64,000 bases of DNA from Terribium retamae (lineage in GTDB: Bacteria; Pseudomonadota; Alphaproteobacteria; Rhizobiales; Rhizobiaceae), in contig NZ_JAKREW010000009.1 of the NCBI RefSeq assembly GCF_022347545.1, positions 62,001-126,000 of the forward strand. Direction: 5' to 3'. The notes beneath the pieces are model-generated. The model did no database searches, was not told where the DNA came from, and saw only the letters and a program-made list of their open reading frames with translations. Below are positions 54,388 through 63,843 of this stretch, piece by piece (within the stretch, counting starts at the first letter, position 1; each line of letters starts with the position of its first letter). The translations under genes were made by a program, and so were the position numbers.

Positions 54388-54526
54388 CCGGCACGATGCC
54401 TCCAGCCAATTCTCGCGCGAATGTGACCCATGTCGCGGACAGGAATCGCTTAAACTCGCAACTTCTGCCACATTCGATCATTAACTTCTTTAATTGACAG
54501 TGCGGTCATAGCAGGGCGGCAGGGCG

Positions 54527-54694
54527 ATGACGGACGAACAGACGAGAAAGAAAGATCCGGCGTTATGGACGCCGTGGGGCAGCCAGCAACCCGCCAAACC
54601 AGGCGAGAAATTTGCGGCGCTCCGGCGGCTGGCGAAGCGGCTGCGCAGCATCCGTAAGAAAAAGATGGCGAAGCCGGCCGTCGCCGGCAACTGA
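54527..54694 (+). CDS. Small basic hypothetical protein downstream of lpxXL
   Basis: A 55-codon frame starts MTDEQTRKKDPALWTPWGSQ after AGGG and ends KKKMAKPAVAGN. It is rich in Lys and Arg (LRRLAKRLRSIRKKK), has no membrane segment and uses GC-ending codons like its neighbours, which argues for a real gene. I recognise no family. It lies 139 bp after lpxXL and 60 bp before the convergent soeC end. A basic helical protein might bind nucleic acid or membrane lipid, but this is only a guess. Confidence 0.5.
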   Translation: MTDEQTRKKDPALWTPWGSQQPAKPGEKFAALRRLAKRLRSIRKKKMAKPAVAGN

Positions 54695-54754
54695 GCCGAT
54701 CGCCATCGCAAGGCGGCTGCTCGGCAGTCGCAATAATTTTGCGTGCCTAAAACG

Positions 54755-55690
54755 CTACCCGCCGTAATAATTCATCACCGCATGACGCGCTTCGGCGAAG
54801 AACAGCCAACGCTCGCTCAGCATGCCGACGATGTGACTGAATACTGCCGCCGCTAAGGCCAGAACTGCCGTGGCCCCGGTCCCCGCGCCGGCCAGCAGTG
54901 CGGCGAGCACCAGAAAAACCAATGCTCCCGGCAACAATCCACCCAGCAGCAGCGCCAGCTTGCGCAACTTGGCGGAATGTTTGCGCGCCACACGGAAACC
55001 CATCTCATTGGTCAGATAGTTCTCGGTGACATGCGGCCGCTCGAACAGCCGGACGCGACCGATAGCACCGAGACCGGTGGCGCTTTCTGGTGTCGACAAC
55101 GGGTTGAGGCTGTCGAGGTTGCGCAGCCAGGCGATCTTTGCTGCCCAGGCGGCGATCAGCAGAACCAACGCGAAGACCAACACCACGGTTACTGATCCGC
55201 CTCCCGCAGCGCCAAACATGCCACCGAGAAGCGTCCCGCCTGCCAGGGCGAACAGCAAATAGCAGACAGGTGTCAGCCGCGTGTGCCAGGCCTGCACCGA
55301 TTTCAACGAAGTGTAGATCATCGAGGTGCAGAAGACGGTGGCAAGCGACAGCACCGATCCGACAAGGCCGATCGGGGCGAGATAGCGCCCCTCGATGACG
55401 CAAAACCATGCCGACACGATCAACGGTAGGAATGCCAGCACCGACAGCCCCCCCTCGCGCGACAGCCAGCTCGAGCGCCATTGCGAAAACGCACGCCAGG
55501 CACGCTGCGGATTGCCGAGATGCAGCGTCGACGACAGCAATCCCACTGAAATCAAAGCCAGCGCCGAGATGTGAGCGACCTTTGTGGCGATTGCTGTCGG
55601 ATCGAGCAGGCCAAGGCCCAGGACTGCTGCCAGTCCGTAGCCAACGCCCGACAGCACGGTGAAAGCGATGATGGAAGCAGCCGGATGCAT
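54755..55690 (-). CDS. soeC: DmsC/NrfD-like membrane anchor, probable SoeC
   Basis: The 311-residue protein has about eight membrane segments and matches the DMSO-reductase anchor family (LGNPQRAWRAFSQWRSSWLS, REGGLSVLAFLPLIVSAWF). It would bind quinone and anchor the molybdoenzyme to the inner face of the membrane. Its start is three bases after the soeB stop. With the two upstream genes it forms soeABC, the order known for cytoplasmic-side sulfite dehydrogenase. Confidence 0.8.
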   Translation of the reverse strand: MHPAASIIAFTVLSGVGYGLAAVLGLGLLDPTAIATKVAHISALALISVGLLSSTLHLGNPQRAWRAFSQWRSSWLSREGGLSVLAFLPLIVSAWFCVIEGRYLAPIGLVGSVLSLATVFCTSMIYTSLKSVQAWHTRLTPVCYLLFALAGGTLLGGMFGAAGGGSVTVVLVFALVLLIAAWAAKIAWLRNLDSLNPLSTPESATGLGAIGRVRLFERPHVTENYLTNEMGFRVARKHSAKLRKLALLLGGLLPGALVFLVLAALLAGAGTGATAVLALAAAVFSHIVGMLSERWLFFAEARHAVMNYYGG

Positions 55691-55693
55691 GGA

Positions 55694-56461
55694 TCAGATG
55701 CGGTCCAACATGCCGTCGAGCCAGGCAAAAAAGCCGGTGGCACCACTCGTATCCTCGCCTTTTGCCAACTGATGGGCACTCTCGGCCAGCGGCGTCCGCG
55801 GCCGCGGCGGCAGATATTTGTTCACGGGACGCGTTCCCTGCTCCGGCATCAAGTCGATGCCACCGCGCTCGGCAACCATGATCGAAACGCTCGAAGATGG
55901 GTCGCCGAGATCACCGAAATGGCGGGCATTGGCTGGGCAGGTGCGCACGCAGGCCGGCTGCCGGTCCACTTCTTCGAGGGTCTCGTTGTAGATGCGGTCG
56001 ATGCACAGCGTGCATTTCTTCATCACGCCGGCGGCCAGATCCATCTCGCGCGCGCCATAGGGGCACGACCAGGCGCAGAGACCACAGCCGATGCATTTCT
56101 CCTCGTCGACCAGCACGATGCCGTCCTCGGTACGCTTGTAGGACGCGCCAGTCGGACAGACGGTCACGCAGGGCGCGTCCGCGCAATGCAGGCAGGATTT
56201 CGGGAAATGCACGATGCGGGCCTCGCCCACCTCGCCGATGATTTCCCCTCCCTCCGGCATCACCTCGAAAGAATGCACGCGGTTCAGCCAGGCCCCCGAG
56301 ACGTCGGCCCCATAAGGCCGCTGGTCCGACAAGGCAGCGCCATAGCCGCCCGTGTTCCATTCCTTGCAGTTCACCACGCAAGCATGGCAACCGACACACA
56401 CGTCGAGGTCGATGACGAGGCCGAGTTTCTTCGCTGTCGGCAGTGCTGGCAGTGAAGTCAT
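55694..56461 (-). CDS. soeB: Four-cluster ferredoxin-type subunit, probable SoeB
   Basis: The 255-residue electron-transfer subunit carries four Cys-rich [4Fe-4S] motifs: CVGCHACVVNCKEWN, CLHCADAPCVTVCPTGA, CIGCGLCAWSCPYGA and CTLCIDR with CVRTCPANA. This is the DmsB/PhsB pattern. ATG 56461 overlaps the soeA stop as ATGA. It passes electrons from the molybdopterin subunit to the membrane subunit. Confidence 0.88.
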   Translation of the reverse strand: MTSLPALPTAKKLGLVIDLDVCVGCHACVVNCKEWNTGGYGAALSDQRPYGADVSGAWLNRVHSFEVMPEGGEIIGEVGEARIVHFPKSCLHCADAPCVTVCPTGASYKRTEDGIVLVDEEKCIGCGLCAWSCPYGAREMDLAAGVMKKCTLCIDRIYNETLEEVDRQPACVRTCPANARHFGDLGDPSSSVSIMVAERGGIDLMPEQGTRPVNKYLPPRPRTPLAESAHQLAKGEDTSGATGFFAWLDGMLDRI

Positions 56462-59307
56462 TGCGCCCACTCCTGCCCATAGCGCAATTCCTCCGGGCTC
56501 GAGAGCTCATCATCCGGCTCCGCAAGGCCTGGGAAATGCGGTTCGCTGACGGCACCCTTGTCGGCTTTCTCGATGCGGACCCTGAGATCATACCAGGCAG
56601 CCTGGCCGGTGATTGGATCGGAATTCGACCAGCGAAGCCCGTCTTGCCTTGGCGGTAGAAGTTCGTGGATCAAATGATTCATCAGGAAGGCTTTTTGCGC
56701 TTCCGGAACGTTGCGATCCAATCCCCAGGCCCCTTCCCGCTTGCCGATGGCGTTCCAGGTCCACATCGTCGAGGAATTCACCGCCTCCATCCGCACGACC
56801 GGCACCTTGATGCGGCTGTGGTGTGAGATCAACCAGGCCCAATCACCATCGACGAGGCCCAACCGCTCGCAGATCAGTCCCGGTACGTAGAGCACGTTGG
56901 CGGTGTGGATCTGCCTCAGCCACGCATTCATCGAACCCCAGGAATGGTACATGGCTGCCGGGCGCTGGGTGATGGCGTGGTAGGGAAACTCCTGCCCGTC
57001 GACCATTGCCTCGCCGAGCGGTCGGTACCAATCGGGCAACGGGTCGAAAGCATCGAGGATGCGCTGCCGGTGCGTTTCCGGCGCCACCGGCTCGCGCAGG
57101 CCTTCAGCGGACAGCCGGAATTTCTGCAGCGCTTCCTGGTAGAGTTGGAACGTCACCGGCTGCGGCGTATCGAAGAAACCCATGCGCACCGCGAAATCCT
57201 GATAGGCCTGGTTGGCATGTTTGAAGAACTGCGCTTCCAGGGGGATATGCGCCGAGAAGAACGAGCCGTTTTCAATATAGCGCCGCAATTGCTCCGGATT
57301 CGTTGCGCCGCGCCCGGCGCGGTCCCCTTGCAGGCCCCGGAAACCCGCCAGAGGTCCAATACCTGGCCGGCGTTCGTGGCGTACGATGTAGTCGGCATAA
57401 TCCTTGTAGAGCGGCTTGCCGTGATTGTCGGCGAAGCCCGGCAAGCGCAGACGCGCGCCAAGATCGATCAGCACGCTCTGAAAGCCGCGTACATTGCGGT
57501 CCGGTTCAATCACCGGCCAGCGGATGGCATCCTGCACGGCGTCCGGTTCCGAAATCGGCCGGTCGAGCAAAGAAATGCAGTCATGACGTTCGAGATAGGT
57601 CGTGTCAGGTAGGACGAGGTCGGCATAGGCGACCATCTCGGAAGCGTAGGCGTCTGAATAAATGATCTTCGGGATTTTGTATTCGCCGGTTACCGGGTCC
57701 TTGTCCTCCAGCATGCGGATGACGCCTGCCGTGTTCATCGAGGAATTCCAGGCCATGTTGGCCATGTAGAGAAACAGCACATCGACCGGGTACGGATCGC
57801 CGGCATGGGCATTCGCGATCACCATGTGCATCAGCCCATGCACCGAGAACGGCGCGTCCCAGGAAAACGCCTTGTCGATGCGCGTCGGCCGCCCCTCGGC
57901 GTCGACCAGAAGATCCTCCGGGCCGCGCGGAAAACCGAGATGCGGTCCTGAAAGCGGTTTGTTGGATCCGAAATGCTCGGCCCTGCCATGCGGTGTCGGA
58001 TGCGCGGATACCGGCTTGGGGTAAGGCGGTTCGAAACGGAAACCGCCGGGGCAATCGACCGCTCCGATCAACACCTGCAACATGTGCAGTGCCCGTGCCG
58101 TCTGGAAACCGTTGGAATGAGCTGACAGCCCGCGCATTGCGTGGAATGACACCGGTCGCCCGACAAAACCTTCGTGACGCTGCCCATGCACATCCGTCCA
58201 CGGCTGCTCGATGGTTATCGCTTCGTCGAAAGCCACGCGTGCGATTTCGGCTGCGAGCCCGCGGATGCTATCCGCTGCGACACCGGTTTCAGCGGAGACG
58301 GCTTCCGGCGCATATTTCGGATCGAGGTATCTCTCTGCAAGTAACTGGAAGGACGGCGTTGCGAAACGGCCGTCGGGAAGTTGCACCCGCCCGGAGAGCG
58401 CAGCCCTCGCGCCTTTGCTGCCAAGCGCGACAACCTGTTCGGTCACTGTTTCGAAAACGAGAGGCTTACCCTCGCCGTCGCGCGCGAACAGGCCGTGCTC
58501 GACGGTGCCGGGAGCGTCGATGACCAGCCAGGTGGCGTTGGAATAGCGCACCAGATAATCCACATCGATCCGGCGTGCTTTGAGCAATTCATGAACGATG
58601 GCCAGGATCAGCAGTCCATCCGTACCCGGACGGATACCGATCCAGTTGTCGGCGACGGCCGAATAGCCGGTACGCACCGGGTTGACCGAAACAAAGCGAG
58701 CGCCGTTCTGCTTCAGCTTGGCGATGCCCATCTTGATCGGGTTGGAATCGTGGTCTTCGGCGACTCCAAACAGCACAAACAGCTTGGTGCGATCCCAATC
58801 CGGCGCACCGAATTCCCAGAAAGCGCCACCGATGGTCATGATGCCGGCGGCGGCCATGTTGACCGAACAGAAGCCACCATGCGCAGCATAATTCGGCGTA
58901 CCGAACTGCTGCGCCCAGAACCCCGTCAGCGACTGCGACTGATCTCGTCCGGTGAAGAAAGCGAGCTTCTTCGGATCGTCTCGGCGCACATTGTCCAGCC
59001 AGCCCGTGGCGATCTCCAGCGCTTCGTCCCAGCTGATCTCCTCGAACTTGCCTGAGCCGCGCGGGCCTGTCCGCTTCAGCGGCGCACGCAGCCTGGCCGG
59101 CGCGTAGTGCTGCATGATACCCGCCGAGCCCTTGGCGCAGAGTACACCCTTGTTGACCGGGTGGTCGCGATTGCCCTCGATGTAACGGATCTTGCCGTCC
59201 TTGATGTGCACGTTGATGCCACACCGGCAAGCGCACATATAGCAGGTCGTCTTGCGGACCTCGTCGGCTATCGGTTCGGACAGCGCCACCCCTTCGGTGT
59301 GATTCAT
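56458..59307 (-). CDS. soeA: Molybdopterin oxidoreductase catalytic subunit, probable SoeA (sulfite dehydrogenase)
   Basis: This 949-residue bis-MGD enzyme of the complex-iron-sulfur family has an N-terminal [4Fe-4S] site C22-x2-C25-x3-C29-x27-C57 and a likely molybdenum ligand Cys147 in AAHGGFCSVN. There is no twin-arginine signal, so it should stay in the cytoplasm, which separates SoeA from periplasmic DmsA, PhsA and PsrA. SoeABC oxidises sulfite to sulfate with electrons to the quinone pool. Polysulfide, thiosulfate or DMSO substrates cannot be excluded from sequence. Confidence 0.8.
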   Translation of the reverse strand: MNHTEGVALSEPIADEVRKTTCYMCACRCGINVHIKDGKIRYIEGNRDHPVNKGVLCAKGSAGIMQHYAPARLRAPLKRTGPRGSGKFEEISWDEALEIATGWLDNVRRDDPKKLAFFTGRDQSQSLTGFWAQQFGTPNYAAHGGFCSVNMAAAGIMTIGGAFWEFGAPDWDRTKLFVLFGVAEDHDSNPIKMGIAKLKQNGARFVSVNPVRTGYSAVADNWIGIRPGTDGLLILAIVHELLKARRIDVDYLVRYSNATWLVIDAPGTVEHGLFARDGEGKPLVFETVTEQVVALGSKGARAALSGRVQLPDGRFATPSFQLLAERYLDPKYAPEAVSAETGVAADSIRGLAAEIARVAFDEAITIEQPWTDVHGQRHEGFVGRPVSFHAMRGLSAHSNGFQTARALHMLQVLIGAVDCPGGFRFEPPYPKPVSAHPTPHGRAEHFGSNKPLSGPHLGFPRGPEDLLVDAEGRPTRIDKAFSWDAPFSVHGLMHMVIANAHAGDPYPVDVLFLYMANMAWNSSMNTAGVIRMLEDKDPVTGEYKIPKIIYSDAYASEMVAYADLVLPDTTYLERHDCISLLDRPISEPDAVQDAIRWPVIEPDRNVRGFQSVLIDLGARLRLPGFADNHGKPLYKDYADYIVRHERRPGIGPLAGFRGLQGDRAGRGATNPEQLRRYIENGSFFSAHIPLEAQFFKHANQAYQDFAVRMGFFDTPQPVTFQLYQEALQKFRLSAEGLREPVAPETHRQRILDAFDPLPDWYRPLGEAMVDGQEFPYHAITQRPAAMYHSWGSMNAWLRQIHTANVLYVPGLICERLGLVDGDWAWLISHHSRIKVPVVRMEAVNSSTMWTWNAIGKREGAWGLDRNVPEAQKAFLMNHLIHELLPPRQDGLRWSNSDPITGQAAWYDLRVRIEKADKGAVSEPHFPGLAEPDDELSSPEELRYGQEWAQ

Positions 59308-59398
59308 CGAACAACTTCCTCCGCCTCAGACCGTACCGGCCCGAAACGGGAAAGGAAATGCGCGAAGAAGGTTCCCGACAGCAATTTCGTTCAGGGAT

Positions 59399-59420
59399 AG
59401 ATCATGCTGGAGCATGATCT
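59399..59420. repeat. Perfect inverted repeat upstream of soeA
   Basis: AGATCATGCT and AGCATGATCT flank a GG centre. It is the only strong structure in the 295-bp gap between soeA and the L,D-transpeptidase gene and resembles small hairpin repeats scattered in Phyllobacteriaceae genomes. It could instead be an operator for the soeABC promoter, 92 bp from its start. Confidence 0.5.
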
Positions 59421-59602
59421 CCCACTGTCTTGATAAATTAAGAAAATACACACCAGCGCACGCATGGGTTTGCCCATGTCAGCAATGGGCACGAAGATGC
59501 CACGACCGCGCGGGATCGAAGCAGCCGCTCTCAGCGTGGCTGCGGAGCGGCAGGAATGCGGCCCACGCTCAAAATTTTCCGGCAAAAGAGCTCGAAGCTC
59601 CT

Positions 59603-60034
59603 TCAATATGTGACGACGATCCGTGTGTCCTTCATGCCCACTTCGCGGACCAGTGAGTAAAAGGTCGCCGCGTTGGCCGTGGCAAGGCGCACGCAGCCAT
59701 GCGAGGCAGGCCGACCCAGTTGTCGCACAGCATTCGTGCCATGCACCGCATAGCCGCCATGGTAAAAGACGGAATAAGGCATCGGCGAATTGTCGTATTT
59801 CTTGGAATACCACATCTTGTGCAGACGCTTGGGCTTCCAGCTTCCGCTCGGGGTCACGTAACCCTTTCGGGCGGTTGAGACATTCCAGCGATACAGCACC
59901 TCGCCGTAGCGGCTGACTGTCATCGTTTGCGTCGAAATGTTGACCCTCGCAACGAGGCCGTCGGCTCGGCTTTCAACCGCGCTGACCAACAACATCGCCC
60001 CCAGAACACCTCCCATGAGAACAGACTTCTTCAT
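59603..60034 (-). CDS. L,D-transpeptidase (YkuD domain)
   Basis: The 143-residue protein has a signal peptide (MKKSVLMGGVLGAMLLVSAV, cleaved near ESRA) and a catalytic YkuD domain with His98 in YAVHGTNAV and the SHGCVRL motif (Cys114, Arg116). It forms 3-3 crosslinks in peptidoglycan or attaches lipoproteins and outer-membrane proteins to it, which is common in Hyphomicrobiales. No LysM or PG-binding domain is present. ATG 60034 is about 13 bases after GAGAGGG. LdtR, encoded at the other end of the window, regulates a gene of this type in relatives. Confidence 0.88.
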   Translation of the reverse strand: MKKSVLMGGVLGAMLLVSAVESRADGLVARVNISTQTMTVSRYGEVLYRWNVSTARKGYVTPSGSWKPKRLHKMWYSKKYDNSPMPYSVFYHGGYAVHGTNAVRQLGRPASHGCVRLATANAATFYSLVREVGMKDTRIVVTY

Positions 60035-60248
60035 GAGTCCAATCCCTCTCCTTGCATTGCTTCCCCACACTTGCCTCCCTCACACTATCTTTCAAAGGTT
60101 AAAAGAACAGTGATCTGCGTTACATAAGAGATCTTGCGAGCCGCTGTTGACGAAGATTTGAACGGATTGACGGCGCAATTGGCACCAGGCGGCTGGATCA
60201 ACCCGAAGGGTCTTGCAAGGCACGGCCTTTCCCTGCTCAATTTCGCGC

Positions 60249-61526
60249 ATGACCGACCGACTCCTGCAAAGCGTCGAAGCGCGCACCGACGACCTCGTCG
60301 CGCTGACCGCCGACCTCATCCGCTTCCCGACCGTGAATCCGCCTGGCGAGGCGTATCGCCCCTGCGCAGAGTTCATCGCCAAGCGCTTGGAGAAACGAGG
60401 CTTCGGGATCGAGCTGATCCGCGGCGAAGGCACGCCGGGCGACACCGACCGCTATCCGCGCGTCAATGTGGTTGCACGCTTCGACGGCCGCTCGCCGGGC
60501 CCGACAGTGCATTTCAACTCCCATATCGATGTGGTCGAGGCGGGGGAAGGTTGGACGGTCGATCCCTTCGCGGGCGTGGTAAAGGATGGCCGTGTCTACG
60601 GCCGCGGCGCCTGCGACATGAAAGGCGGCCTCGCAGCCTCCATCATCGCCGTTGAAGCTTTCATGGAAGCCTATCCGGATTTTCCCGGCGCCATCGAGAT
60701 CTCGGGCACCGTTGACGAGGAATCCGGCGGGTTCGGTGGTGTTGCCTACCTGGCCAGCAAAGGCTACTTCTCGAAGCCAAAGGTCGATCACGTCATCATC
60801 CCCGAGCCATTGAACAAGGAGCGCATCTGCCTCGGCCATCGCGGTGTCTGGTGGGCCGAGATCGAGACGCTGGGCGAGATCGCGCACGGCTCGATGCCTT
60901 TTCTCGGCGACAATGCGGTGCGCCATATGGGTGCCGTCCTGGCCGCCTTCGAGGCAGATCTTTTTCCCGCGCTTGACCGCAAACAAACCTCGATGCCGGT
61001 GGTGCCCGAAGGCGCGCGCCGCTCCACCATGAACATCAATTCGATCCACGGCGGCCAGACCGAGGATTTCAGGCCCGGCCTGCCCTCACCCAATGTGCCG
61101 GATTCGTGCCGGCTCACCATCGATCGCCGCTTCCTGCTCGAAGAAAAGCTCGACGAGGTGAAGCGCGAGGTGACCGACATCCTCGACCGGTTGAAGCGCG
61201 ACCGGAAGAAATTCGACTATCGCATCCGCGATGTCATGGAGGTTCAGCCGACCATGACCGAGCGCGATGCACCGGTGGTCAAGGCAGTCGCCGAAGGCAT
61301 CATGCAGGTTTTTGAGCGTGAACCGGACTACGTGATTTCACCCGGTACCTATGATCAGAAACACGTTGCCCGTATCGGCCACTTGTTCGATTGCATCGCC
61401 TACGGCCCCGGCATCCTCGACCTTGCCCATCGGCCGGACGAATGGGTTGGTATCGAGGACATGGTGCAATCGGCCAAGGTCATGGCGATCGGGTTGAATG
61501 TGCTGTTGCGTGATGGGCGCAGCTAA
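60249..61526 (+). CDS. M20-family deacylase (ArgE/DapE-like)
   Basis: The 425-residue metallohydrolase has the M20 zinc site: His92 and Asp94 in HFNSHIDVVEAG, Asp123 in RGACDMKGGLA, and Glu157-Glu158 in TVDEESGG. A dimerisation domain sits in the middle (HGSMPFLGDNAVRHMG). It is related to acetylornithine deacetylase and succinyl-diaminopimelate desuccinylase but probably acts on another N-acyl amino acid or peptide. The upstream context gives only a weak ribosome site at ATG 60249. The nearby peptide-type ABC transporter may supply substrate. Confidence 0.85.
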   Translation: MTDRLLQSVEARTDDLVALTADLIRFPTVNPPGEAYRPCAEFIAKRLEKRGFGIELIRGEGTPGDTDRYPRVNVVARFDGRSPGPTVHFNSHIDVVEAGEGWTVDPFAGVVKDGRVYGRGACDMKGGLAASIIAVEAFMEAYPDFPGAIEISGTVDEESGGFGGVAYLASKGYFSKPKVDHVIIPEPLNKERICLGHRGVWWAEIETLGEIAHGSMPFLGDNAVRHMGAVLAAFEADLFPALDRKQTSMPVVPEGARRSTMNINSIHGGQTEDFRPGLPSPNVPDSCRLTIDRRFLLEEKLDEVKREVTDILDRLKRDRKKFDYRIRDVMEVQPTMTERDAPVVKAVAEGIMQVFEREPDYVISPGTYDQKHVARIGHLFDCIAYGPGILDLAHRPDEWVGIEDMVQSAKVMAIGLNVLLRDGRS

Positions 61527-62032
61527 AGCCGTTGCGCCGTCACGGACAGGTCCGGCCGCTGATTGATCGTCTGAAAAACCACGCAGTAGCGTTCGGTGAG
61601 TTTCACAAGCGAATCGATGCGCTCCTGTGGTTCGTCGGTCTGCAACTGGATGCCCAGCCTTATCGCTCTGAATCCGACCGGCGTTTCCTTGGCAACGCCC
61701 AGCGTGCCGCGAAAATCGAGATCGCCCTCGGCGGTTACGGTGGCGCCGTCCAACCGGAATTCGAGTGCGGTCGCGACGGCCTTCAGCGTCACGCCCGCGC
61801 AGGCAACCAAAGCTTCGAGCAGCATATCGCCGGAGCACAATTCCAACCCGCTGCCGCCGGTCGCCGGATGGAGGCCAGCAATTGCCAGGGCGCGGCCGGT
61901 CTCCACCTTGCAGGCGATCGACTGATCGTCGATCGAACCCTTGGCGCGCAAGGTAATGAGCGCTTTTTCCGGTGCCTCGCGATAGGCTTCCTTGAGCGGC
62001 GCCTGCAGATTCTTGAGTGTTGCAGCGTCCAT
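61523..62032 (-). CDS. OsmC-family peroxiredoxin-like protein
   Basis: The 169-residue protein has the two OsmC cysteines, in LEALVACAGVTLKAVA and ERYCVVFQTI, which form the thiol-dependent hydroperoxidase site. I used ATG 62032, seven bases after GGGAGGT; ATG 62038 abuts the ribosome site too closely. It overlaps the convergent M20 gene by four bases and is divergent from the ABC transporter operon. It likely detoxifies organic hydroperoxides. Confidence 0.85.
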   Translation of the reverse strand: MDAATLKNLQAPLKEAYREAPEKALITLRAKGSIDDQSIACKVETGRALAIAGLHPATGGSGLELCSGDMLLEALVACAGVTLKAVATALEFRLDGATVTAEGDLDFRGTLGVAKETPVGFRAIRLGIQLQTDEPQERIDSLVKLTERYCVVFQTINQRPDLSVTAQRL

Positions 62033-62212
62033 CGTCATACCCTCCCGCCCGTAGTGCGTCACAGCATGTCGTAGCGCACCAAGCGTGGCCGGTATATTGG
62101 CACAAGATTTCCCCAGCAGCATCATCGAGGAAAACAAACGTGATTTACTCCGTTGGAATTTCACGCTTCTATCCCGCCCGAGCTAACCAAGCGGAAGAAT
62201 GAGGGGAATGCG

Positions 62213-63694
62213 ATGAGGCTCTGGAAAACGGTTTTGGCTGCTACCGCCGTGGCGCTTGGCTGCGGCACGACAGCACTCGCCGCGCGCACCGACCTGGTAC
62301 TTGGCATGGTGCTGGAGCCACCGCATCTCGACCCGACCGCGGGTGCAGCCGCCGCTATCCGTGAAGTCACCTATGCCAACATATTCGAAGGCTTGACCCG
62401 GATCGGCCCTAACGGCGAGGTCCTGCCGGATCTGGCCGAAAGCTGGACGATCTCGGAAGACGGCAAGGTCTATACCTTCAAGCTGCACACAGGAGTGAAG
62501 TTCCACGACGGCACTGATTTCGACGCCTCCGACGTCAAGTTCTCGCTCGACCGTGCCCGTGCCGAGAACTCCCAAAACGCCCAGAAACAGCTCTTTGCAG
62601 CCATCGATACCGTCGACGTCATCGATCCCGCGACGGTCAAGGTCACACTGAAACAGCCGCAAGGCTCCTTCCTCTACAATATGGGCTGGGGCGATGCGGT
62701 GATCGTGGCGCCCGAAAGCGCCGAGACCAACAAGGAAAAGCCGATCGGTACCGGTCCCTTCAAATTCCAGAACTGGGCAAAGGGTTCGTCGGTCACACTG
62801 GTGAAATCGGACAATTATTGGGGCGCGCCGGTTTCTCTGGACAAGGCTGAATTCCGCTTCATCCCCGATGCCTCCGCCGCGGTCCCCGCCATGCTATCCG
62901 GCGACGTGCAGGCCTTCCCCAACATGCCAACCAGCGATAGCCTCTCGCAATTCCAGTCCGACCCGCGCTTCAAGGTCGTGGTCGGTTCCACCGAGGGCGA
63001 AACCATCCTTGCCATGAACAACGGCAAGCCGCCATTCGACCAGATCAAGGTCCGCCAGGCGATCTCTTATGCGCTCGACCGCAAGGCGATCATAGACGGC
63101 GCTTCCGAAGGCCTTGGCCAGCCGATCGGTTCACATATGTCACCGTCCAGCAAGGATTATGTCGACCTGACCGGCACCTACCCGCACGATGCGGCCAAGG
63201 CGAAAGAGCTTCTGAAGGAGGCAGGTTTGGAAGGCGGCACAAAAGTGACGCTGAAGCTGCCGCCGCCGCCCTATGCCCGCCTCGGCGGCGAGATCATCGC
63301 ATCGCAACTGCGTGATGTCGGCATCGAAGCCGAAATCATTCCAGTGGAATGGGCGCAGTGGCTGGACCAGGTCTTCACCAAGAAAGACTACGACCTGACC
63401 ATCGTTTCCCATGTCGAGCCCAACGACATCGGCATCTACGCGCGCAAGGACTATTACTTCAATTACCAGAACCCGGAGTTCAACAAGGTGATCGAAGAGC
63501 TCGATCTCACCGCGGACGAAGGCAAGCGCAAGGAGCTGCTCGGCAAGGCCCAGAAGATCCTCGCGGACGGCGCTGTGGTCGGCTTCCTGTTCGAACTGCC
63601 GAAGGTCGGCGTCTGGGATGCGAAGATCGAAGGCCTGTGGCAGAACCAGCCCGTGCCGGCAAATGACCTCACCAGGGTGAAGTGGAACGACTGA
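62213..63694 (+). CDS. Peptide/nickel-type ABC transporter substrate-binding protein
   Basis: The 493-residue protein has a signal peptide (TVLAATAVALGCGTTALA) and the SBP_bac_5 fold: LVLGMVLEPPHLDPTAGAAA, NIFEGLTRIGPNGEVLPDLA, WTISEDGKVYTFKLHTGVKF and RQAISYALDRKAI. Such class C proteins feed oligopeptide, dipeptide, glutathione or opine-type importers. ATG 62213 follows GAGGGG. A repeat separates it from the permease gene, which continues beyond the window. Confidence 0.9.
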   Translation: MRLWKTVLAATAVALGCGTTALAARTDLVLGMVLEPPHLDPTAGAAAAIREVTYANIFEGLTRIGPNGEVLPDLAESWTISEDGKVYTFKLHTGVKFHDGTDFDASDVKFSLDRARAENSQNAQKQLFAAIDTVDVIDPATVKVTLKQPQGSFLYNMGWGDAVIVAPESAETNKEKPIGTGPFKFQNWAKGSSVTLVKSDNYWGAPVSLDKAEFRFIPDASAAVPAMLSGDVQAFPNMPTSDSLSQFQSDPRFKVVVGSTEGETILAMNNGKPPFDQIKVRQAISYALDRKAIIDGASEGLGQPIGSHMSPSSKDYVDLTGTYPHDAAKAKELLKEAGLEGGTKVTLKLPPPPYARLGGEIIASQLRDVGIEAEIIPVEWAQWLDQVFTKKDYDLTIVSHVEPNDIGIYARKDYYFNYQNPEFNKVIEELDLTADEGKRKELLGKAQKILADGAVVGFLFELPKVGVWDAKIEGLWQNQPVPANDLTRVKWND

Positions 63695-63701
63695 TGAAAG
63701 C

Positions 63702-63828
63702 GTTCTCCCCGTTTACGGGGAGAAGATGCCGGCAGGCAGATGAGGGGCGACACCAGAAATTGCAGAATGTAGCGTTGCCCCTCATCCGGCCCTTCGGGCC
63801 ACCTTCTCCCCGTGAACGGGGCGAAGGA
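63702..63828. repeat. Long palindromic intergenic repeat between transporter genes
   Basis: It contains two hairpins, TTCTCCCCGT-TT-ACGGGGAGAA and CTTCTCCCCGTGAACGGGGC, plus the inner pair GATGAGGGGC / GCCCCTCATC and CCGGCCCTTCGGGCC. This arrangement recurs widely in rhizobial intergenic spaces, usually after genes. Inside an operon it may reduce permease expression relative to the binding protein. Confidence 0.75.
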
Positions 63829-63843
63829 AAGGCGCGCCGAGCA

